From Korobacter sp036501185 (GTDB lineage Bacteria > Acidobacteriota > Terriglobia > Terriglobales > Acidobacteriaceae): a DNA stretch of 64,000 bases. A program made the position numbers and the translations under genes. The stretch spans positions 46,476 through 110,475 of the forward strand of contig DASYAU010000075.1 of assembly GCA_036501185.1 (NCBI GenBank), written 5' to 3'. Below, piece by piece: positions 7,837-16,349 of this stretch. Under the pieces are notes generated by a model. That model was given only the letters and a program-made list of their open reading frames with translations, was not told where the DNA came from and did not search any database. Within the stretch, counting starts at the first letter, position 1, and each line of letters opens with the position of its first letter.

Positions 7837-8055
7837 ATGAAGCTTTACCGATTCCTAGTGAATTCAGTGTGTTTGGTGTGCGGCAAGTGGCTCTGCGTGA
7901 CGGGCGGGGAGTATACGGGAGATATTGTCTGCTACAAGTGCGGTGCTATCAATGAGTTTAGGAACTCTCTAAAGCCTGTCGGGGCGCAGAGCGACGACTG
8001 CCCTGTCACGGTAGAGCGATCATCCGCGAAACCGTTGTATGTGTCAAGTGCATAA
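7837..8055 (+). CDS. Small Com-like zinc-finger protein
   Basis: 72 residues from ATG 7837, chosen because GGGGG stands just before it; the frame opens earlier. The pattern CLVCGKW, about 15 residues, then 'DIVCYKCGAINEF' is a four-cysteine zinc finger. The second half closely resembles Com of phage Mu ('CPRC..hN..'), an RNA-binding activator of mom translation. A homologue in a lower-GC island could be a prophage relic or a small regulator. The 23-residue tail after the finger is unremarkable. No mom-like modification gene is next to it. Confidence 0.5.
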   Translation: MKLYRFLVNSVCLVCGKWLCVTGGEYTGDIVCYKCGAINEFRNSLKPVGAQSDDCPVTVERSSAKPLYVSSA

Positions 8056-8118
8056 TCATCAGCCTAAACTGCTGAAAACAATCAAAACCACAGGGGAGGG
8101 GGAGGGGTAGTCACCACC

Positions 8119-8796
8119 ATGAAGTTCCAGGAATGTCAGCACGTCTTCGCCAGCGGCAACACTTGCCGCTCGCCTCGGCTCCGCAACCAGCGCTTCTGCT
8201 ACTACCATGTCGCCGTCCGCGATCGCCTTCGCCGCCAGCGTCTCGCCGCCGAGCGCAAGCTCCCCTTGCAACTTCCCGTCCTCGAAGACGAATCCACCAT
8301 CCAGCTCGCGCTCGGCGACGTCGTCAACGCCATGCTCGCCGATCGCATCGACGCCAAAAAGGCTGCGCTCACTCTCTACGCGTTGCAAACCGCATCCGCC
8401 AACCTCAAGCACGCGAAGCCCTCGGCTCCAGCCACTTACACCGAGTACGCTCCCGACCTCGACGCCGCTCTTCCCCCCGTCGACGCCGCTCCGGACCAGG
8501 CCTCTGTCGCAGCCGAAGAACCAGCCTCCGGACCGAAGAAAATCCCTCGCAAAAAACCCGTGACTGGCGCCGACGGCCAGCGTCCCAACATCGACTCATT
8601 CTCCCGCTTCATGTTTCAAGTGCGGAAAAAAGAGTTGAAGGCCATCCGCAAATACACCAAGGCCTTTAGCGCAGGCGCGGCTTCGCCGCTACCCTGGACC
8701 ATCAAGGCCGACCAGGAAGAAATTGCGAAACATGAAGAGCGATGCGCAGAAGTGGCCGCAAATCTCAAAAAAGCCAGTGCATCGGTCCGGAGGTGA
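8119..8796 (+). CDS. Acidobacterial Cys/His-rich protein of unknown function
   Basis: 225 residues. The first 35 residues carry a compact zinc-finger-like pattern: 'CQHVFASGNTC', 'SPRLRNQRFCYYH', i.e. C-x-H ... C ... C-x-x-H. This N-terminal signature followed by a helical 'LALGDVVNAMLADRIDAKKAALTLYALQ' segment is a family I recall as multicopy in acidobacterial genomes, with no known role. The middle is Ala/Pro-rich and low complexity; the end is basic and helical. A strong GGGAGGGG lies 12-20 bases ahead of the ATG. GC content returns to the host level here, marking the right edge of the accessory segment. Confidence 0.7.
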   Translation: MKFQECQHVFASGNTCRSPRLRNQRFCYYHVAVRDRLRRQRLAAERKLPLQLPVLEDESTIQLALGDVVNAMLADRIDAKKAALTLYALQTASANLKHAKPSAPATYTEYAPDLDAALPPVDAAPDQASVAAEEPASGPKKIPRKKPVTGADGQRPNIDSFSRFMFQVRKKELKAIRKYTKAFSAGAASPLPWTIKADQEEIAKHEERCAEVAANLKKASASVRR

Positions 8797-9117
8797 GCCA
8801 TGACAATACCGAACACTCCCACCCGAAACCTGTCCGCCAGTTCTCTCGATAGCGCGAAAACTGGGGTTCCCTTCGTGGGGTGTTCGCCGCTTGGAGGCTA
8901 CGGAGTTAAGGTTTGTGGATGGTTGGGGTGCGAGTTTCAGCGCAAAAATCTAAGCAAAGGCTACGGCGATTTTCGGGTCTGCCGGCGGTCTTTCAGGTGG
9001 TCGCCTCACGATATACTTTTTCTACTGGGCCCTGGCAAACCGCACTGCCTCATTGACCGGCAAGTCCCGCCTCGGAATACCCAAATCGTAAGCAAAACCT
9101 CCAGGAGATCGTTCAGG

Positions 9118-10560
9118 ATGAGACTCACCCACATCCTCTCTGCCGCTGCTGCGCTGGCATTCGCCGTCGCACCGGCTTTCGCGCAATCCCACGGCGTATC
9201 CCCCATGTTCACCCTCGGCCCGCACGCTGACACTGCTTCGGTCAGCGCTTCGAGTTCGACCGGGTCCAATTACCTTCTGTTTACGTGCCAAATCCCCGGC
9301 AGCTCTTTTAGCTGTTACGACCCTTACCAGATGCGTCACGCGTATGGGGTTGACTCACTGATCGCGTCCGGGTATGACGGCCGCGGAAAGACGATCGTCA
9401 TCATCGACGGGTTTTCAGATCCAAACCTTGCCGCCGACTTCAATTACTTCATCAATTACTACGGGCTGACTCCGATGAACGGACTGGGCAACCCGACCAA
9501 CCCCGCATTGCCGACATTCAAGGTGATCGCGCCCCAAGGCGCAGGCCCGGCGAACGCAAATTGGTCTGGAGAAATGTCGCTGGACGTGGAGTGGGCGCAC
9601 GCCATTGCGCCGGGGGCGAACATCACGCTGGTGACCGCCAAGAGCAGCTTGAGCTCCGATATGCTGGCGGCCACGAAATACGCGATTGATAACCAGCTCG
9701 GGGACGTGATCTCGCAGAGCTTTGGTATGAACGAAAGCTGCGTGGATCCGACGGTCATGGCGCAGCAACACGAACTCTTTGTGGAAGCTACGCAGAAGAA
9801 GATCACACTGTTCGCGTCGGCCGGCGATTACGGAACGACGCAGGTGAACTGCGACGGGACGGCCCTGGTCAAGGCGGCGTCGTCACCGGCTGTCGACCCG
9901 CTGGTGACGGCGGTGGGTGGAACCGAATTGCATGCCGCTCCCTACTGCTTATCGGTGCTCGGCTGCGTTCCTGCGCAGAACCCCGCGCCGGGGACGTACC
10001 AGGGCGAAGTGGTGTGGAATGAATCGACGCTGGTGCCGGGCGGTGAAGCCACCGGCGGCGGATACAGCGTCGTTTTCGATGAGCCTCCATCGCAGGAGGG
10101 CACGATCCACGGAGGCAAGCAGCGCGGCGCTCCGGACGTTGCCTATAACGCGGCGGTTTATCACGGCGTGCTGACATACATCGTCGGTGCGTGGAACCTG
10201 GTTGGCGGAACCAGCGCCGGGTCGCCGCAATGGGCGGCCATCACTGCGATCGCCGATCAGAGAGCGGGACACAACCTCGGGTACATCAACTCGGCGCTTT
10301 ACCGCATCGGCCAATCTTCGATGTCGCACACGTCGTTCAACGACGTGGTGAGCGGGAACAACTCGTGGGCGGGCATTACCGGCTATAGCGCTGCTCCCGG
10401 TTGGGATGCAGTCACGGGATTTGGTAGCCCGGAGGGCGACAACATGGTAAGCAACCTGTTGAGCCTGGTTTCGGCGGGGGATGGTACGGCGGCGATTGCA
10501 GCCTCGAAGCCACACACCAATGCGAAACCGAATGCCAACGGTCACGTTCAGTCCCACTAA
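9118..10560 (+). CDS. Secreted sedolisin (S53) serine-carboxyl peptidase
   Basis: 480 residues from ATG 9118, which begins a clean signal peptide ending at AFAQ; AGGAG lies about 14 bases ahead. The peptidase fold has the S53 catalytic set: Glu152 and Asp156 in 'GEMSLDVEWAH', oxyanion Asp237 in 'SAGDYG', and Ser366 in 'GGTSAGSPQWA'. The Ca site is expected in 'SFNDVVSGNN' and the C-terminal 'PGWDAVTGFGSPEG' is diagnostic. Sedolisins are acid-active endopeptidases, normally made with a propeptide of about 180 residues. Here only about 65 residues separate the signal peptide from the mature start 'QMRHAYG', so the pro-domain is missing or very short. The 320 bases upstream hold no other gene. 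Confidence 0.9.
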   Translation: MRLTHILSAAAALAFAVAPAFAQSHGVSPMFTLGPHADTASVSASSSTGSNYLLFTCQIPGSSFSCYDPYQMRHAYGVDSLIASGYDGRGKTIVIIDGFSDPNLAADFNYFINYYGLTPMNGLGNPTNPALPTFKVIAPQGAGPANANWSGEMSLDVEWAHAIAPGANITLVTAKSSLSSDMLAATKYAIDNQLGDVISQSFGMNESCVDPTVMAQQHELFVEATQKKITLFASAGDYGTTQVNCDGTALVKAASSPAVDPLVTAVGGTELHAAPYCLSVLGCVPAQNPAPGTYQGEVVWNESTLVPGGEATGGGYSVVFDEPPSQEGTIHGGKQRGAPDVAYNAAVYHGVLTYIVGAWNLVGGTSAGSPQWAAITAIADQRAGHNLGYINSALYRIGQSSMSHTSFNDVVSGNNSWAGITGYSAAPGWDAVTGFGSPEGDNMVSNLLSLVSAGDGTAAIAASKPHTNAKPNANGHVQSH

Positions 10561-10577
10561 CGAAAGGAAGTGCGAGA

Positions 10578-10609
10578 AACGGCTGTCCCGAGAGGGATGG
10601 CCGTTTTTT
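10578..10609 (+). terminator. Intrinsic terminator after the sedolisin gene
   Basis: Stem AACGGC (10578-10583) with GCCGTT (10600-10605), inner TCCC/GGGA helix with GAGA loop, then a T-run. It sits 18 bases after the stop. Confidence 0.8.
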
Positions 10610-10621
10610 GTGTAAGCGGAA

Positions 10622-12697
10622 TCAGGCTTCGCGGGGACGGGGCCCGGGGTGGATGGTTTCGAGGATGCGTCGGCGTTCAACTGACGGGGGGATGGACCAG
10701 CCGTTTTCGTTTTCGACTACGCGGATGATGGCGGGGTCGGAGTTGGCGGCTTCGGTGACCGAGAGATGGTTTTCCCAGATCTGGGCGCGGAGACCGTTGG
10801 CGTAGTCGAGGCGGAGCTCGGGGACATTACCGCTGGCGATGACGTAGCCGGGGCTTTGCGTCGCGGGGGAGAGCACGACGAAGCGGGCGTCGAGGAGCGG
10901 GAAGTCGAAGTCGTTGAAGACGTATTGGAAGGCTTCGGGATGCGAAATCATGCCGCCGTCACCGGTGTAGTTGACGACGTATTCTTCGTCGATGATGTCG
11001 CCGGGCTGGACGGCAGTGATGGCGGCGCCGGTGTTGACGACGCGGGAGTTGAGAACCTGCGCGGAGGAGGGTACGGCGAGGGGATGAAATTCTTTGGCGG
11101 CCGCGGCGGTGATCAGTTGGACGACGCGATGCATGTAGAGCGAGACGCTGCCGTCGTTGCGGGCGATGGCAACTTTGTCTTGGAGCAGGATGACGGCGGG
11201 GGCCGGGCAAACGGCAGGTTCTTCGTCGCGGCGCTCCTCAGGATTACAAGAGGTGGGAAGGGAGATTGAAGTGTTAACGGCCGCGGGCGCGGGACGGCGA
11301 TAGGGCTGGTAAAAGGGCTCGGAAGACGGGCCGGCGTTGCCGGCGAGCCGGGCCATGCGGCGGAAGTTGCGGGCGTTGGGCGCGATGGCGAGAAGATCGG
11401 CGGCGGCGCGGTCGGCTGCGTAGTTGTCGCCCACGCGCTGGAGTTCCGAGATGAGCATGCGGTGAGCGGCGCGGTCGAGAGGCCAGTCGTTCAGGACGCG
11501 GCGGAGTTCGTGGACGGCGTCGGAATCATGATTGCCGGCGGCTAACCAGTTGGCGTAGGCGAGGGAGTCGGGCGCGCAGTCTTGCAGCCTCTCGCCAACT
11601 GCGATGGAGCAAGCGGCGGTTGATGCGGAGGTAGAGGCTTGAGCCGTAGCAGCGGATTTGGCCGCGGCTTCAGCGACGAGCTTTTGGCCGACCGTGGTAT
11701 TGGCGAGTACGGAGCCGCGGATGCTTTGCGCGGCGTCAGCCAGTCTCCCATCGGCGAGGGCGAGGGCAGCGCGGAGATAGATGGCCTCGCGCGGGGCGAA
11801 GTTGAAGGGCTTCCAATCTGGATTCGTGGGTGCCGCGGTTTTCGTGATGCGTATGCGCGGGGAAGTTTCGGCTGCGCTGAAGGTTACCGCAACGTTGTGC
11901 GGCCCGGCGATTAGTGTGACGCGGCCGGGATCGGTGGGCTGGGCGTCGACAGTGAGCTTTGCGCCAGTTAGGTTTCCGGAAATTTCGTAGTCGCCATCGC
12001 CGTCGGCGAGGTAGCTGGCGGTGGCGGTATAGCTGGCGGCGCGCGGGAGATAGTCGGGCACCACGATCCGGCCATCTGGGAACTCGAACTGCTCGGAGGC
12101 ACGACTGGCTCCGGTGGCGCGCGTCATCGAATAGTTGGTGAGCCAGCCGGAGTATTGCGCGAGGTGGCGAACGTCGGCATGGGGGAGGCCGTCGAGTGAG
12201 GCTTGGTAGAGTGCCTCGAGCGCGGCGCCGGCGCAAGCGGGTTCGTGCGAGGCGATGGCCTCGATCTGGTCACGCTGCTGACGCAGCATTTCCGGGTTTT
12301 GTCCGAAGGAACTCAGGCGAAGGGCAGCCACTGCCGCGCGTGGGTCTCCTGGCTTCGCGAGGCGGCAGACTTTCACGGCGTCGCGGAGTTCCTCGGCACG
12401 GGAATTTGCAGCGGAAGCGGTCTCCATGGAGAGGAACCAGGCTTCTACGTTGTGAGGAGAGTGAGAAGCTTCGCGAAGGGCGAGCTTCTGCGCACGGGCG
12501 AGGTCGTTGCGTTCGAACAGCGCCACCCGTGCGGCGTTGGCGGGTCCGCTAGTGAGAGCAGGAGGCTTTACGTGATGTTGAGTGTGAGAGTAATCGGCGG
12601 CCAACAGGGAGGTGCCGCAGCACAAAAGTGTCCAGGAGATCGCGAGGCGGAAGGCTCGCGACGACAAATGCGGTCGGGCTCGGTTTATTCGAACCAC
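10622..12697 (-). CDS. Secreted TPR / DUF3857-like protein
   Basis: 691 residues starting at GTG 12697, with AGGAAG about a dozen bases upstream and a signal peptide ending near SLLAAD. Residues from about 35 to 450 are helical repeats of the TPR type ('NDLARAQKLALREASHSPHNVEAWFLSMETA' style). The C-terminal 200 residues read as a DUF3857-like beta domain ('VSLYMHRVVQLITAAAAKEF', 'QPGDIIDEEYVVNY', 'DFPLLDARFVV'). In many proteins that domain precedes a transglutaminase core, which is absent here. Around residues 475-490 the phrase 'SCNPEERRDEEPAVC' is the translation of a dispersed intergenic repeat, see the separate entry. Exact role unknown. Confidence 0.75.
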   Translation of the reverse strand: MVRINRARPHLSSRAFRLAISWTLLCCGTSLLAADYSHTQHHVKPPALTSGPANAARVALFERNDLARAQKLALREASHSPHNVEAWFLSMETASAANSRAEELRDAVKVCRLAKPGDPRAAVAALRLSSFGQNPEMLRQQRDQIEAIASHEPACAGAALEALYQASLDGLPHADVRHLAQYSGWLTNYSMTRATGASRASEQFEFPDGRIVVPDYLPRAASYTATASYLADGDGDYEISGNLTGAKLTVDAQPTDPGRVTLIAGPHNVAVTFSAAETSPRIRITKTAAPTNPDWKPFNFAPREAIYLRAALALADGRLADAAQSIRGSVLANTTVGQKLVAEAAAKSAATAQASTSASTAACSIAVGERLQDCAPDSLAYANWLAAGNHDSDAVHELRRVLNDWPLDRAAHRMLISELQRVGDNYAADRAAADLLAIAPNARNFRRMARLAGNAGPSSEPFYQPYRRPAPAAVNTSISLPTSCNPEERRDEEPAVCPAPAVILLQDKVAIARNDGSVSLYMHRVVQLITAAAAKEFHPLAVPSSAQVLNSRVVNTGAAITAVQPGDIIDEEYVVNYTGDGGMISHPEAFQYVFNDFDFPLLDARFVVLSPATQSPGYVIASGNVPELRLDYANGLRAQIWENHLSVTEAANSDPAIIRVVENENGWSIPPSVERRRILETIHPGPRPREA
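11213..11253. repeat. Dispersed 'GGTCCTTCG...GGATGACAA' repeat inside a coding sequence
   Basis: Matches the intergenic copies at 18833, 28340 and 29354 (shared cores GG-T/C-CTTCG and CAGGAT-ACAAG). Here it is in frame inside the TPR/DUF3857-like gene and encodes 'CNPEERRDEEPAV'. Confidence 0.65.
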
Positions 12698-13020
12698 TCG
12701 AAACCCACTTCCTGGGGGCTTTCAAATAGTTCGCCCTGGCGGTCGCCCACCAGGGCGCTAGCTGATCTCAAACTCGCGCCTTGCCACACGCTTTTCCCCC
12801 AGGATTCATGTGTGGAGGGGCGCAGTCTAGAATTCAGTGCCTCGAGTATCGACCAGAGTTGATCCTTGCAAAATTGAGTTAACGTCCTAAGGAGCTAGCA
12901 AATAGACCTTAGGCCGCTGACGTCCTGCCAAGTTCACAATAATTCGACATTGACTACAAACGTTGAGCCGGGGCTTTGCCATCCAACTCACCGTCTGCTG
13001 CTAGACGGCGTGAGGTCGAC

Positions 13021-13641
13021 ATGGCGCGCGTAATACGCTTCCTGTTTGCTGGGATGTTGCTATTTTGTACCACGATTCTGTGCGCACAGGAGCGGCATCT
13101 TGGTGATCCCCTAGCGCGTTCGCTGTTCGAGCGCTCATCGTTTGCGCATGGCTATATCCATGGGTACGAGCGGGGATTTCATGACGGCGATCTTGACCTG
13201 CAACTTGGACGACAACCGGGAGACCCAACCGAATTCCACGACTACAAGCGCGCGACCGAAGGCTATGACCATGCATTCGGACCGAAGTCGACGTGGAAAG
13301 ATGGGTACAAGGATGGGTTCCTGGCAGGCTACTCAGACGCCGTGCGGATGCTTCCGTTTCGCGCATTCGTGACGCTGCGCAAGGCGGCGGAAGGCGTAGC
13401 CCCCGCGAAACAGGCCTCGCAAGTCTTTGACAAGAACTTCCGCGATGGGTACGAAGCGGGTCGAAGCCAAGGCGCCCAGGATGGACGAGACCAGGCGGTT
13501 GCGGATCCGATCGTGCCGCCGTGCATGCAACTGCCTGGGGAGTCGTGCGACGCGTTTGAGAAGGGGTTCAACGTCGGCTACGACGATGGGTATCAGAACC
13601 AGACGGCGAAGGGGTCGAAGGTGCAGGTGGCGGGGAAGTGA
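13021..13641 (+). CDS. Secreted protein with repeated GYxxGxxDG motifs
   Basis: 206 residues from ATG 13021 (GAGG upstream, signal peptide ending at ILCAQ); the frame opens 15 codons earlier. The mature protein carries repeated Gly/Tyr/Asp helices: 'HGYIHGYERGFHDGDLD' (43-59), 'WKDGYKDGFLAGYSDA' (92-107), 'FRDGYEAGRSQGAQDG' and 'FEKGFNVGYDDGYQ'. Similar GY..G..DG spacing occurs in small periplasmic proteins of unknown role. Two Cys near the C-terminus ('PPCMQLPGESC') could form a disulphide. No assigned function. Confidence 0.7.
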   Translation: MARVIRFLFAGMLLFCTTILCAQERHLGDPLARSLFERSSFAHGYIHGYERGFHDGDLDLQLGRQPGDPTEFHDYKRATEGYDHAFGPKSTWKDGYKDGFLAGYSDAVRMLPFRAFVTLRKAAEGVAPAKQASQVFDKNFRDGYEAGRSQGAQDGRDQAVADPIVPPCMQLPGESCDAFEKGFNVGYDDGYQNQTAKGSKVQVAGK

Positions 13642-13663
13642 CGTTAGTGTCCGAAAAGGAATT

Positions 13664-13692
13664 CCCAGGTTTGGAAAATCGCCAAACCTGGG
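13664..13692. repeat. Hairpin repeat of the 'CCCAGGTTTGG' family
   Basis: Perfect 11-bp inverted repeat, 13664-13674 with 13682-13692, 7-base loop, followed by GCACCCGGG. It lies between convergent genes and could act as a bidirectional stop, but no T-run follows. A related copy is in tatB. Confidence 0.7.
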
Positions 13693-13708
13693 GCACCCGG
13701 GAAGTTCG

Positions 13709-14320
13709 TTATTGGACGCCGTCGAAGACTTGGACTTCGGAAGGCTCGTCGCCGGTTTCCTGTTTTGTCTCCAACGCGGTTATGCCGTAGTCGTAGCCTT
13801 TGTCGAAGGCCTTGAGGTTTAGTTCGCGGAAGCTCGGCGGGACCGAATCGGCTACGGCTTGGCGGAGTGCGTCTTTGGCGACCAGGCCGGTGACGGCGGC
13901 GGTGAAGCCGACCATCACGATGTTCAGTACCATGCGCTTGCCGAGTTCTTCGGCGAGACGCGTCGCCGGACAGCTGTAGACTTTTCCGGCCGACGACAAT
14001 CCTGAAATCTTGACCAGATCTTGTTCGACGATGAGCGTGCCGCCGTCTTTCAACTCGGGCGCGAACTTTGAGTAGGCTTCCTGCGACATGACGATCAAGA
14101 CATCGGGATTGGTGACGTAGGGATAGAGAACGGGGTTGGAATCGATGATGACCTGCGCGCTGCAGGCGCCGCCACGCGCTTCGGGGCCAAAGTTCTGGGT
14201 CATGGTGGCGTAGCCGCCCGCAATGATGGAAGCGGCACGGCCGATGACGATGGCGGAGAGGATGACGCCTTGTCCGCCGAATCCGGCGATACGAATTTCG
14301 GTTAGCTGCAATCGCTGCAT
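13709..14320 (-). CDS. korC: 2-oxoacid:ferredoxin oxidoreductase, gamma subunit
   Basis: 203 residues. 'RIAGFGGQGVILSAIVIGRAA' and 'TQNFGPEARGGACSAQVII' are hallmark phrases of the gamma domain of the pyruvate/2-ketoglutarate/2-ketoisovalerate ferredoxin oxidoreductases. Start ATG 14320 has AGGAGATGTC in front of it. It is the last gene of korDABC and starts inside the end of korB (19-base overlap). With KorA, KorB and the ferredoxin KorD it decarboxylates a 2-oxoacid to acyl-CoA, passing electrons to ferredoxin. 2-oxoglutarate is the likeliest substrate by subunit layout, but others cannot be excluded. Confidence 0.9.
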   Translation of the reverse strand: MQRLQLTEIRIAGFGGQGVILSAIVIGRAASIIAGGYATMTQNFGPEARGGACSAQVIIDSNPVLYPYVTNPDVLIVMSQEAYSKFAPELKDGGTLIVEQDLVKISGLSSAGKVYSCPATRLAEELGKRMVLNIVMVGFTAAVTGLVAKDALRQAVADSVPPSFRELNLKAFDKGYDYGITALETKQETGDEPSEVQVFDGVQ

Positions 14321-15195
14321 GACATCTCCTCGCATGAGAGCTCTTCGGTTTCGACGTACTCATCGCCAAGCGTCTCGTGAAGTTTGTTCTGCATGAGTTC
14401 CATGTAGTTGGGGCGCTCGATGTCGACGAACTTCCCGACGACGATTTCACCCTGGCGGGAGAGCGCGACTTCCTTGGTATTGGCGCCGTGCTTCACCTTG
14501 CTCATGGCCTTGTAGTACTTCATGGTGTCGAGGCCGTCGCCCATTTTGTTGCGGCGCTGGTAGAGCGTGGGGCAGGGAGAGACGATCTCGAGGAAGCAGA
14601 AGCCCTTCTTCTTAAACATTTCCTGCAAGGTCTTGGTGATCTGGCGGACGTGGAAGGTGGTCCAGCGAGCGACGTAGACGGCGCCGGAGGCTTCGACGAG
14701 GTAGGGCAGGTTGAAGGCGGGATCGAAGGTGCCGTAGGGAGCGGTGGAAGTGATGACGTCGCCGGGAGTTGCCGGGCCCGTCTGACCGCCGGTCATGGCG
14801 TAAATCAGATTGTTCACGCAGATGACCTTGAGGTCGATGTTGCGGCGGGCGGCGTGAATCAGATGGTTGCCGCCGATGGCGAAGAGATCGCCGTCTCCAC
14901 TGTAGACGACGACTTGCGTCTTGGGGCTGGCGAGTTTCAGGCCGGTGGCGAAGGGGATAGCGCGACCGTGGGTGGTGTGGAACGAGTCGAGGTTGACGTA
15001 GCCGGCGACGCGTCCGGTGCAGCCAATGCCGCTGACGATGGCCATGGAATCGGCATCCATAGCGGATTCGATAAGGGCGCGCGAGAAGCAGTTGACGGTG
15101 GTGCCGATGCCGCAGCCCGGACACCAGATGTGCGGCATGCGGTCAGTGCGAAGGAACGGTTCTACCGGATTTCCGGGATGCACAAGGTTGTTCAT
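14302..15195 (-). CDS. korB: 2-oxoacid:ferredoxin oxidoreductase, beta (TPP) subunit
   Basis: 297 residues. 'HIWCPGCGIGTT' near the start and the thiamine-diphosphate motif 'GDGDLFAIGGNHLIHAARRN' then 'NNLIYAMTGGQ' identify the TPP-binding beta subunit. Four-base overlap with korA (ATGA). The C-terminal 13 residues include three Cys (SC-EEMSC-SDC-S), an unusual tail encoded exactly where korB overlaps the ribosome site and start of korC. Confidence 0.93.
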   Translation of the reverse strand: MNNLVHPGNPVEPFLRTDRMPHIWCPGCGIGTTVNCFSRALIESAMDADSMAIVSGIGCTGRVAGYVNLDSFHTTHGRAIPFATGLKLASPKTQVVVYSGDGDLFAIGGNHLIHAARRNIDLKVICVNNLIYAMTGGQTGPATPGDVITSTAPYGTFDPAFNLPYLVEASGAVYVARWTTFHVRQITKTLQEMFKKKGFCFLEIVSPCPTLYQRRNKMGDGLDTMKYYKAMSKVKHGANTKEVALSRQGEIVVGKFVDIERPNYMELMQNKLHETLGDEYVETEELSCEEMSCSDCS

Positions 15196-16349
15196 CGCAA
15201 CACCTCCACGATGGCGTTCAGGATGTCATCAGGCCGATGGACGCTGCCGCCGGCGTGGGAAACGAGTTTCGTTTTGCACAAGCCGTTAGCGGCGCGCTCG
15301 ACTTCGCGGACCATCTGGCCGAGGTTGAGTTCGGGAACGACCAAGCCCTTCACCTTGCCGGCGATGGCGCGAATTTGTTTTTCGGGAAACGGCCAGGCGG
15401 TAATGATGCGGAACTTGCCCACCTTCAGGCCGCGCTCTCTCGCGAGATCGACGGCGCGTTGTGCAACTCGCGAGGTGATGCCATAGGAGACGACAACGAC
15501 GTCTGCGCCTTCGATGTCGCTCTCTTCGTAGAGGACGATGTCGTCCACGTTGTCGAGGATCTTGCTCTTCAGGCGCTTCATCAGCTTGTCCTGGACGGCG
15601 GGCGTCATGTTGGGGTAGCCGCGTTCGTCGTGGGTGAGGCCGGTGACGTGGACATTGTAGCCGCGGCCGAGATGCGCCATTTCGGGGGCATCGTGCTCGG
15701 CGGGAGCGTAGAGATGGAAGTTGTTCGGATCCTTCGTCGTGAAGTGACGGGGCTCGACATAGATCGCGTCGGCGTTGGGGATGACGACTTTCTCGGTCAT
15801 GTGGCCGACGACTTCGTCGAGCATGACGAGGACGGGCAGGCGATATTTCTCGGCGTAGTTGAAGGCCTTGATGGTGAGATCGAAGCACTCCTGCGGAGAG
15901 TTGGGACAGAGCGCGATGATTTCGTAGTCGCCGTGCGAGCCCCAGCGGGCTTGCATCATGTCGCCTTGCGCGGGGAGGGTGGGCAGGCCGGTGGAAGGGC
16001 CGCCGCGCTGAACGTCGATGAAGACGCAGGGCGTTTCGGTCATCACTGCGTAGCCGAGGTGCTCCATCATTAAAGAGAAGCCGGGTCCGGAGGTGACGGT
16101 GAAGGCTTTGGCTCCGCCCCAGACTGCGCCTTGCAGGGTGATGGAGGCTGCCAGCTCGTCTTCCATCTGGATGAAGGTGCCGCCGACTTTCGGAATGCGG
16201 GCGGCGAAGCGCTCAACCACTTCGGTGGAAGGCGTGATGGGATAGCCGGAAGAGAAGCGTGCGCCAGCTGCGAGTGCTCCTTCGCAGCAGGCGTGGTCGC
16301 CGTCTAAGAAATGGGAGCCGGTGAGGACTCCTGCAGGATCAGCTTGCAT
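15192..16349 (-). CDS. korA: 2-oxoacid:ferredoxin oxidoreductase, alpha subunit
   Basis: 385 residues. 'SSGYPITPSTEVVE', 'EDELAASITLQGAVWGGAKA' and 'TVTSGPGFSLMMEHLGYAV' are typical of the alpha subunit; the C-terminal 'VVSYGITSRVAQRAVDLARERG' is the transketolase-C-like domain. The gamma domain is not fused, in agreement with the separate korC. ATG 16349 lies inside the end of korD (11-base overlap), so translation of the whole operon is coupled. Confidence 0.93.
   Translation of the reverse strand: MQADPAGVLTGSHFLDGDHACCEGALAAGARFSSGYPITPSTEVVERFAARIPKVGGTFIQMEDELAASITLQGAVWGGAKAFTVTSGPGFSLMMEHLGYAVMTETPCVFIDVQRGGPSTGLPTLPAQGDMMQARWGSHGDYEIIALCPNSPQECFDLTIKAFNYAEKYRLPVLVMLDEVVGHMTEKVVIPNADAIYVEPRHFTTKDPNNFHLYAPAEHDAPEMAHLGRGYNVHVTGLTHDERGYPNMTPAVQDKLMKRLKSKILDNVDDIVLYEESDIEGADVVVVSYGITSRVAQRAVDLARERGLKVGKFRIITAWPFPEKQIRAIAGKVKGLVVPELNLGQMVREVERAANGLCKTKLVSHAGGSVHRPDDILNAIVEVLR

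Noticed and set aside
14377..15486. 369-codon plus-strand frame across korB/korA
   Set aside because: Shadow of the real minus-strand kor genes; composition is Asp/Val/Gly-rich antisense sequence.
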